Positions 1-5,153 of a stretch of DNA of 16,633 nucleotides are shown one piece after another. Below the pieces are notes generated by a model. That model was not told where the DNA came from and made no database searches. It saw nothing but the letters and a program-made list of their open reading frames with translations. A program made the position numbers and the translations under genes. The DNA comes from Verrucomicrobiaceae bacterium (GTDB lineage: Bacteria > Verrucomicrobiota > Verrucomicrobiia > Verrucomicrobiales > Verrucomicrobiaceae): contig JAGKWZ010000130.1 of NCBI GenBank assembly GCA_021151605.1, positions 1 through 16,633 of the forward strand, written 5' to 3'. How positions within the stretch are numbered: the stretch's first letter is position 1; each line of letters starts with the position of its first letter.

Positions 1-636
1 GTCCTTTGGCAAAGGCATCACGTCCTCGCTGCCCTCGGCGCGGCGGATCTCGCCGCCATTCGTGCCTCCGGCGATGTGGATGCGATGATCGAGCCCCCAG
101 ATGGGATTGTTCATCACGGCCTGCACATTCAGCTTCTTCAGGCCGGTGAAGACCTTCTTCCGCACATCGGCTACGCCATCGCCATTCGTGTCTTTGAGAT
201 ACCAGACATCCGGCGTGGCGGTGACAAAGATGCCTCCCTTCCAGCACGCGGCACCCGTGGGCCAGGAGAGGCCTTCCGCGAAGACGCTGGCCTTGTCGAA
301 GACGCCATCGCCATCCGTGTCGGTCAGCAGGCGCACCTTGCCGATATTGGCATCCGTGGGGTTCTCCTGGCTGGGTTTGTGAGTGGACTTGTCCGTGTAG
401 GGATAGTCGTTCATCTCGCAGACATAGGCGCGGCCATCTTCATCATAAGTGATGGCCACGGGATCAGTCACCAGCGGCTCGGCGGCGATGAGCTGCATCT
501 CGAAACCATCCAGCACATGGAAGGTCTTCGATGCATCCTTGGCCTCCGTTGGCGGTGTGCTGGGAAAGGTCAGTGGCTCAGCTGAGGAGAGCAGCTGTGG
601 CAGTGCCAGGAAGATCAAAAGGGAGCGCATGAGCAT
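1..636 (-). CDS. PVC-type membrane-bound dehydrogenase-like protein, N-terminal part (runs off left edge)
   Basis: The first 212 codons are visible and the stop lies outside the window. Residues 1-18 form a short secretion signal with a hydrophobic stretch (LLIFLALPQLL). The mature start has the pattern FHVLDGFEMQLIAAEPLVTD, followed by DPVAITYDEDGRAYVCEM, which is the usual opening of the large 'putative membrane-bound dehydrogenase' family of Planctomycetes and Verrucomicrobia: a beta-propeller of sugar-dehydrogenase type, often followed by HEAT repeats and a heme-binding CxxCH module. Two Ca-binding-like DxDxDG loops are seen (TDTDGDGVFD near residue 105, KDTNGDGVAD near 148). The start is either the ATG at 636 or the one at 630 (M-L-M-R), in the same frame; there is no clear ribosome binding site. 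It probably oxidises or binds a sugar substrate in the periplasm. The family call is firm; enzymatic activity is inferred. The C-terminal heme module cannot be checked here. Confidence 0.85.
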   Translation of the reverse strand, partial: MLMRSLLIFLALPQLLSSAEPLTFPSTPPTEAKDASKTFHVLDGFEMQLIAAEPLVTDPVAITYDEDGRAYVCEMNDYPYTDKSTHKPSQENPTDANIGKVRLLTDTDGDGVFDKASVFAEGLSWPTGAACWKGGIFVTATPDVWYLKDTNGDGVADVRKKVFTGLKKLNVQAVMNNPIWGLDHRIHIAGGTNGGEIRRAEGSEDVMPLPKD

Positions 637-685
637 GACCTGAGTTTCACGCCATTCGAGCTGCTTCCTTTGCAGAAGTCACGGC

Positions 686-805
686 ATGAATGCTGATATT
701 GCCATCCAGGCCTTGCAAAAAGCCAGTGCGCTTGTGGACAAGGAGGCCACTCTCGCGGACACTTTTCCATGGAACACGTCCTCGTCATCCCTCGCTCTCT
801 TTTAG
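686..805 (+). other. Short ORF overlapping the start of the Nudix-like gene (possible leader peptide)
   Basis: A 39-codon ORF begins with ATG at 686 and reads MNADIAIQALQKASALVDKE, then continues to a TAG at 803-805. It overlaps the first 37 bases of the Nudix-like gene in another frame. Its first 30 residues look like an amphipathic coding sequence rather than random translation. The AAGGAGG motif at 739-745 lies inside it, 23 bases before the ATG at 769, too far for a normal ribosome binding site there. It could be a translated leader, the remnant of a longer gene, or chance. I do not recognise it. Confidence 0.25.
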
Positions 806-1362
806 ATCAACTCGGCAGCTTCCAAGGCTTCCAGCCGGAGGTGGATCGTTATCTTGGGGCGATGCTGGCTCCAGGGGCGAACTTTTTTATGGAACGTCCG
901 GCGGCTGAGCTGGACCCAACTCACAAGCAATTGATACCCTATTCGATTTTTCATCACGCGGGGCGCTATGTGTGCTACACGCGTGGTGGGAAGAGTGGTG
1001 AGAAACGTTTGGTGGCCAAGCGCTCGGTGGGCATCGGCGGGCATATCAATCCGGTGGATCAGAGCCACGATGGTTTGGGTGAGTCGATGTATTTCAATAG
1101 TATCGAGCGTGAGATCGCGGAGGAACTGGTGATCGGGGGGACACATACGCAGGAGGTGATCGGCCTGATTAATGATGACTCGAGCGAGGTGGGCAGCGTC
1201 CATTTGGGGGTGGTGCACCGCTTTGAGTTGAGCAGTGATGAAGTGAAGTCCAACGAGGACGCGATCCAAGATCTGCGTTTTTACTCATTGGCTGAACTGC
1301 GGGCCATGAGGGATGAATTGGAGACGTGGTCCCAGATCATTGTGGATCACCTCAAAGACTGA
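769..1362 (+). CDS. Nudix-fold hydrolase-like protein with degenerate Nudix box
   Basis: The protein has 197 residues. Its core motif REIAEEL at residues 114-120 matches the central REUxEE of the Nudix box that binds the divalent metal and pyrophosphate. The acidic residue before it (E105) is separated from R114 by eight residues instead of the usual seven, and the glycine after the EE pair is replaced by valine, so the box is not canonical. Residues 1-35 (HVLVIPRSLLDQLGSFQGF) form a strand-rich N-terminus that I recall from planctomycete and verrucomicrobial proteins annotated loosely as 'phosphoesterase'. Later residues (SVHLGVVHRFEL, then DLRFYSLAELRAM) fit the last strands and helix of a Nudix fold. 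The ATG at 769 is the only sensible start in frame, and no close ribosome binding site is seen. The substrate is unknown; nucleotide sugars or dinucleotides are possible. The gene stands alone, divergent from the dehydrogenase and convergent with the PHP gene. Confidence 0.75.
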   Translation: MEHVLVIPRSLLDQLGSFQGFQPEVDRYLGAMLAPGANFFMERPAAELDPTHKQLIPYSIFHHAGRYVCYTRGGKSGEKRLVAKRSVGIGGHINPVDQSHDGLGESMYFNSIEREIAEELVIGGTHTQEVIGLINDDSSEVGSVHLGVVHRFELSSDEVKSNEDAIQDLRFYSLAELRAMRDELETWSQIIVDHLKD

Positions 1363-1368
1363 GGTAGC

Positions 1369-1388
1369 CCACCCCATCTCTGGGGTGG
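1369..1388. terminator. Hairpin between convergent genes, candidate bidirectional terminator
   Basis: A perfect 7-bp inverted repeat (CCACCCC, six-base loop, GGGGTGG) sits in the 32-base gap between the stops of the Nudix-like gene and the PHP gene. Its position and symmetry suit a shared terminator, but neither side has a T-run, so intrinsic termination is uncertain. Confidence 0.5.
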
Positions 1389-1394
1389 CGAAAC

Positions 1395-2816
1395 TCAGGC
1401 GTTGGCATCGGCAGCGCGACGGATGCTGGAGATGACGTCGCTTATTTTTAGGTCGATGCGCTGGCGCTTTTTGAAGTAGCTGACTTCTTCGTAGCCAGCT
1501 TCGGCGAGATTGTTCAAGGCGGTGATGAAGTGCTCACCGACGCGGGGGGCACGGTGGGAGTCACTGCCGAGGACGACGGGAATCTTGCGTTCGGCCATCA
1601 TTCGGAGCATTTCGTTCCCGGGATTCATCTCGGAGTAGCTCTTGTTGAGGCCAGATGTGTTCATCTCCATGGCGACGCCTGTTTTGGCGATGCGGTCAAG
1701 CATGGTGGAGACGGTGTTCTTGATGATGGCGAAGCACCAACTGTCTGGGTGGTAGTTCTTTACCAAGTCTGGATGAGCTAGGCAGTCATAGAGTCCGGTT
1801 TCGGCGCTGGCGGCTAGATGCTCGAAGTAAGTTCGGCGGAAGCCCTCAATGGTGCCCTGCTCGTAGCGATGAAGATATTCTTTGGCCTGCCAGTGTACTG
1901 CCCCGAGGCAGTAGTCAAAGTCGGCGCGCTGGTGGAGGTCTTCTATGTATTTCTCGTAGCCGGGGAAGTATTCACTTTCGATGCCAAGGCAGACATCAAG
2001 CTTGTTTTTGTAGGCGTCTTTGGCGCGCTGGACGAGACTGACATAGAGATCGAACTCGCTCTCAGACATGCGGACGATCTGCCAAAATCCGTCTGGCATG
2101 GGGCAGTGGCACGTGAAGATGATGCCTTTTAGCCCCGACTTCACAGCCTGTGCGCAGTATTCCTCAGGCTCTCCCCAGGCGTGCTTGCACAGCGGAGTGT
2201 GCATGTGGGAGTCGTAATAGAGCGCGCCAGTCTTGGTGGCGGGGGGCTTTTCGGTCGAGATGACGGGAGGCTTGGCCGGGGCAATGGGCTCGGAGGGGAA
2301 AAGCGGTATGTTAACCTTGCCGGGTGCGGCTTTGGTCGTTGGTTTTGGAGCGGGCTTTGGCGGAGGTGGCACAGGTGTCGGCGCGATTATTTTGAGCAGC
2401 GCTGGCACTGGAGGAGGCACGGGAACCGGAGCTGGAGCCGGAACGGTGGGTTTGGTAGCTATCGCCGGGGCGGGTTTGGCGGGCGGAGTCGAAGTTTTAG
2501 GTGGTTTCGATTCCGAAGGTTTGGATGCAGTCTTGGCCGAAGACGGAGCCGCCTTTGGGGCTACTGTCTTTTGTGGAGTGACTGCTTTTTTGGGGTCGGC
2601 TTTGACGGGCTTACCAGCCGGGGCTGATGCCTTTGCAGCCTTTTTGGTCGGCTTGCCTGCGGGGGACGCCTTCTTGGGTGCCGACTTTTTGACGATGGGC
2701 TTAGCGCTAGTTTTCTTCTTGGGAGCCGGCTTGGAGGGTTTCGGAAGAGGCTTCTTGATAGCCGACTTGGGGGTCGGCTTGTTCGATTTTGCTTTGTTTG
2801 ATGCGCTCTTACTCAC
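1395..2816 (-). CDS. PHP-domain phosphoesterase (histidinol-phosphatase-like) with long Lys/Pro/Ala-rich N-terminal tail
   Basis: The protein has 473 residues in two parts. Residues 1 to about 197 are almost only K, P, A, S, T and V: a strongly basic half (repeated KKSAPKKA-like units to about residue 105), then a proline-rich half (VPAPAPVPVPPPVP near 125-138). This resembles histone H1-like or AlgP-like tails and is predicted to be disordered. From residue 198 a full PHP domain follows with metal-ligand motifs DSHMH (202-206), H212, TCHCP (235-239), GIESEYFPG (278-286), AVHW (306-309), LAHPD (346-350) and LGSDSH (416-421). The order and spacing match HisK/HisJ-type histidinol-phosphate phosphatases of about 270 residues. 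The start is GTG at 2816, supported by an AGGAGG nine bases upstream. The gene follows the 342-residue membrane protein by only three bases, so they are co-transcribed. The substrate is inferred; no other his gene is nearby. The tail may bind nucleic acid, membrane or an acidic polymer. Confidence 0.85.
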   Translation of the reverse strand: MSKSASNKAKSNKPTPKSAIKKPLPKPSKPAPKKKTSAKPIVKKSAPKKASPAGKPTKKAAKASAPAGKPVKADPKKAVTPQKTVAPKAAPSSAKTASKPSESKPPKTSTPPAKPAPAIATKPTVPAPAPVPVPPPVPALLKIIAPTPVPPPPKPAPKPTTKAAPGKVNIPLFPSEPIAPAKPPVISTEKPPATKTGALYYDSHMHTPLCKHAWGEPEEYCAQAVKSGLKGIIFTCHCPMPDGFWQIVRMSESEFDLYVSLVQRAKDAYKNKLDVCLGIESEYFPGYEKYIEDLHQRADFDYCLGAVHWQAKEYLHRYEQGTIEGFRRTYFEHLAASAETGLYDCLAHPDLVKNYHPDSWCFAIIKNTVSTMLDRIAKTGVAMEMNTSGLNKSYSEMNPGNEMLRMMAERKIPVVLGSDSHRAPRVGEHFITALNNLAEAGYEEVSYFKKRQRIDLKISDVISSIRRAADANA

Positions 2817-2819
2817 GTT

Positions 2820-3848
2820 TCAGCTCCTCCTGTGTTGAAGTATAATCCAGCCCTTTCCTTCGATACTTGCGATCCGGACCGCCCGCGAACTGGCGGTGGG
2901 CCCTGGGTAACATATTCGTAAGGTTAGAGGAACATTGGTCCAGTTGCCAAGCTTCAATTGCTCAAGCAGAGAATGAAATTGCGGGTCCTCACGGTTAAAA
3001 TAAGCATAAACGGTGCCCTTCTCAGCGGGATGTTTTAATTCGACTACCTCCTGATTTGAGTTTGTCTTTGAGTCAGTCAACTCAGTGGGTTTGGAAGCGA
3101 TAACGCGAAACAGCGTGGGCTGCTCTGGGCGGGTGGAGAGGAAGTCTTTCCAGTCGATTTCGCAATATCGGACACTGCTTTCCCAATCGACTCGAAAGTC
3201 ATTTTCTGCGCTCTCTTCAACTACGACACAAACAGGATCAGATCCACGGAAGAGGGTCTGGACGTAGGCGAGGCGATGGCCGGGTTCGTCCATGGGCATG
3301 ATCCATCCAAGGCCCTGCCACTGGCCAGTTTGAATGGGATTTCTTTGATAATAGACCTCCATAAGCTGTCGGACGCGCTCACTGTCACGGGAGGATGCTG
3401 CTTTTTCGGAGATGCTGCCTGCGGTGAAAAACTTACGAACAACCTGCTCGATTTTTGGCCGTTTCGCATCTAGCCCTTTGATCCCAGTCTCATGATTAAC
3501 GACCGACTGTTCTGCCTTTGGTGCAATCTCTGACAGCTGCTCGATTTCAGCCGTTTTGGTCGAGACGGTCTTAGGGGGTAAAACTGGGCGGCGTAGATTA
3601 AGCCGTGAATCTTTGAGCTGTGTCTCAGAGCCAGACCATCGGTAGTCCGCCTGTTCTTGATTTGATTCTTCGAGATAACTCGGGTCAATTCTGGGGCCTT
3701 CTTTATCTAGCTGAGTGATGGCGACGTAAAAGACCACAGCCACGGTGGTGACGAGAGCCACGCAACCGATGAGCTTTGAGATCGTATTGAGCATGGCCTC
3801 ACGGCGCCGCTGGCGGCTGGTGCGTGACTGTTCTGGTCGGTTGGTCAT
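2820..3848 (-). CDS. Single-pass membrane protein of unknown function
   Basis: The protein has 342 residues. A basic N-terminus (residues 8-17, rich in Arg) precedes one hydrophobic helix at about 26-46 (LIGCVALVTTVAVVFYVAI), giving an N-in, C-out anchor. A polar linker runs to about residue 130. A folded domain of about 200 residues follows, with motifs RVRQLMEVYY (158-167), WQGLGWIMPM (177-186), DFRVDWESSVRY (217-228) and DWKDF (232-236). From memory, the 'F-x-VDWES...Y...W..F' pattern recurs in anchored proteins of unknown function in Verrucomicrobia; I know no biochemical role. The start ATG lies 17 bases downstream of the tRNA-Thr gene, leaving room only for read-through from the tRNA promoter or a promoter inside the tRNA. 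Its last codons supply the ribosome binding site of the PHP gene. No function is assigned. Confidence 0.75.
   Translation of the reverse strand: MTNRPEQSRTSRQRRREAMLNTISKLIGCVALVTTVAVVFYVAITQLDKEGPRIDPSYLEESNQEQADYRWSGSETQLKDSRLNLRRPVLPPKTVSTKTAEIEQLSEIAPKAEQSVVNHETGIKGLDAKRPKIEQVVRKFFTAGSISEKAASSRDSERVRQLMEVYYQRNPIQTGQWQGLGWIMPMDEPGHRLAYVQTLFRGSDPVCVVVEESAENDFRVDWESSVRYCEIDWKDFLSTRPEQPTLFRVIASKPTELTDSKTNSNQEVVELKHPAEKGTVYAYFNREDPQFHSLLEQLKLGNWTNVPLTLRICYPGPTASSRAVRIASIEGKGWIILQHRRS
2826..2831 (-). promoter_or_regulatory. Shine-Dalgarno sequence of the PHP gene, encoded by the last codons of the upstream gene
   Basis: AGGAGG is followed by a nine-base spacer and then the GTG start at 2816. 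The same bases are the AGG AGG codons (Arg-Arg) just before the terminal Ser codon of the upstream 342-residue gene. This decides the GTG start and indicates translational coupling. Confidence 0.8.
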
Positions 3849-3864
3849 ACTTTCTTCGATGGGG

Positions 3865-3939
3865 TGGAGCCGAAGGCGGGAATCGAACCCGCGACCCGCG
3901 CATTACGAATGCGCTGCTCTACCGCTGAGCTACTTCGGC
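3865..3939 (-). tRNA. tRNA-Thr, anticodon CGT
   Basis: The 75 bases fold into a full cloverleaf on the minus strand. The acceptor stem is GCCGAAG/CTTCGGC. The D stem is GCTC/GAGC, the anticodon stem is GCGCA/TGCGC with loop TTCGTAA, and the T stem is GCGGG/CCCGC with loop TTCGATT. The discriminator is T and the CCA end is encoded. The anticodon CGT (plus-strand 3905-3907) reads ACG, so it is the C34 threonine isoacceptor. A promoter lies directly upstream. Confidence 0.97.
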
Positions 3940-3964
3940 CCGTGCCATGGAACGCGTAACTCTT

Positions 3965-3993
3965 CATATAGCGGCTGGGGTTTAAATTGTCAT
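3965..3993 (-). promoter_or_regulatory. Sigma70-type promoter of tRNA-Thr
   Basis: On the minus strand, ATGACA (5 of 6 to TTGACA) at 3993-3988 and TATATG (4 of 6 to TATAAT) at 3970-3965 are separated by exactly 17 bases. Transcription would start near 3957, about 18 bases before the mature tRNA. It may also serve the membrane protein and PHP genes, because no other promoter fits in the 16-base gap after the tRNA. Confidence 0.7.
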
Positions 3994-4088
3994 TTTCTTT
4001 CTTTTCTGGCATCGAGAAATTTCCTTGGTGTGCATCTGGAGACTTGCTTCTCGTGGTGATGGGCCGGAGGATTCGTCCCCTATTTGTC

Positions 4089-4286
4089 ATGTCCACGCTC
4101 ACGCCCTCACTAGCCCCCTATGCTGAATTTCAGGCTGAACTGGCTGAGATCCACCGGCACAAATGGCTGGTCAGTGAGCGCGAGGGAAGGGATGTGGGCT
4201 TCGAGCGAGCCCTCACGGAATGGGTGGAACAGCACAGACCGATGTGGCGTAAGCTGCGAAATCAGCGTCAGGCCGGGAAAAAGTAG
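4089..4286 (+). CDS. Small protein of unknown function (65 aa)
   Basis: The 65-residue product is soluble, helical and basic at its C-terminus. The recognisable core is EIHRHKWLVSEREGRDVGFE, then ALTEWVEQHRPMWRKLRNQR. This 'HKW..SE..G.D.GF..A...W...H...WR' pattern looks conserved rather than random; I believe I have seen similar short proteins and domains in many bacteria, but I cannot name a characterised member. The start is the ATG at 4089; an in-frame ATG at 4059 would add ten residues. A GGAGG at 4066-4070 is too far from 4089 (18 bases) and too late for 4059, so the start is uncertain. The isomerase gene follows 40 bases later on the same strand, so the two may be co-transcribed. Function unknown. 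Confidence 0.6.
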   Translation: MSTLTPSLAPYAEFQAELAEIHRHKWLVSEREGRDVGFERALTEWVEQHRPMWRKLRNQRQAGKK

Positions 4287-4326
4287 GCTTGAGTGTGCTG
4301 GGAATCTGGCTTTGTCCACGTTTCCC

Positions 4327-5148
4327 ATGAAGCGACTTTGCCTGCACACCATCACCACGAAAACTTGGAGCACTGAGGAGTGCATTCGTAAATATGCCGC
4401 CGCAGGTGCTGGCGGCATCACTTTCTGGCGATACAATCTGGATGGTAGGTCTCCAGAGGTCGTGGGCAGGCAGGCTAAGGAGGCTGGTTTGGAAATCGTG
4501 AGCCTGTGTCGTGGTGGCTTTTTCCCAGGGGCGACATCATCAGCACGTCAGCAATCCATTGATGACAATCGTCGCTGCATCGAGCAGGCGCAGGCGCTGG
4601 GAGCACCGCTGATCGTGCTGGTATGCGGCGCTGTTCCAGGACAGCCGCTTGAGGAATCGAGAAAGCAGATCGCTGATGGCATCGCTGCCATTCTACCAGA
4701 AGCTGAGGCAGCGGGGGTGAAGCTGGGAATCGAGCCGCTGCACCCGATGTACGCTGATGATCGCAGCGCTGTGAATACGATGCGTCAGGCCAATGATATC
4801 TGCGATGCGCTCGGCTCACCGACCATGGTGGGTATCGCGGCGGATGTGTATCACATCTGGTGGGACCCGGAGTTGGAGCATCAAATCAAGTTCACCGCGG
4901 CGCAGCAGCGGCTTTTCGCCTTCCACATCTGCGACTGGAAGACGCCGACGACGGACCTTCTAAATGATCGAGGGCTAATGGGCGAAGGGTGCATTCCGAT
5001 TCGACAGATTTCTGACTGGGTGGATGCCACTGGCTTTCAGGGACACCGGGAGGTCGAGATCTTCTCAAACCGCTACTGGGCGATGGATCAAGACGAGTGG
5101 CTGGGCAAGATCGCTGCTTCTTATCGGGAGCTATATGACTGCGTGTGA
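4327..5148 (+). CDS. Sugar phosphate isomerase/epimerase family TIM-barrel protein
   Basis: The protein has 273 residues and no signal peptide, so it is cytoplasmic. It is of the xylose-isomerase-like TIM-barrel family, which contains IolE, hydroxypyruvate isomerase and 3-dehydroshikimate dehydratase. Strand-end motifs appear in order: LCLHTITTKTW (4-14), GITFWRYN (30-37), EIVSLCRGGFF (56-66), LGIEPLHPM (133-141), GIAADVYHIWWDP (169-181), FAFHICDW (197-204), MGEGCIPI (218-225) and EVEIFSNRYW (242-251). Likely metal ligands and catalytic residues are E136, D173, H176, H200 and E244. The length is normal. The ATG at 4327 is chosen because the motif LCLHTIT starts right after it; the frame is open further upstream but that overlaps the 65-residue gene. 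The gene is convergent with the secretin gene, five bases apart. The substrate cannot be deduced; in Verrucomicrobia such enzymes usually serve sugar or inositol catabolism. Confidence 0.88.
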   Translation: MKRLCLHTITTKTWSTEECIRKYAAAGAGGITFWRYNLDGRSPEVVGRQAKEAGLEIVSLCRGGFFPGATSSARQQSIDDNRRCIEQAQALGAPLIVLVCGAVPGQPLEESRKQIADGIAAILPEAEAAGVKLGIEPLHPMYADDRSAVNTMRQANDICDALGSPTMVGIAADVYHIWWDPELEHQIKFTAAQQRLFAFHICDWKTPTTDLLNDRGLMGEGCIPIRQISDWVDATGFQGHREVEIFSNRYWAMDQDEWLGKIAASYRELYDCV

Positions 5149-5153
5149 ACGAC

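Noticed and set aside
2181..2838. Long plus-strand ORFs rich in Gly and Ala opposite the PHP gene tail
   Set aside because: They are the antisense of the Lys/Pro/Ala codons; the minus frame has the PHP domain, a good ribosome binding site and operon context.
3865..3939. Attachment site of an integrated element at the tRNA 3' end
   Set aside because: No integrase gene and no repeated copy of the tRNA 3' end was noticed in the window.
5149..5153. Terminator between the isomerase and secretin genes
   Set aside because: The gap is five bases and I see no hairpin there; transcripts may overlap.
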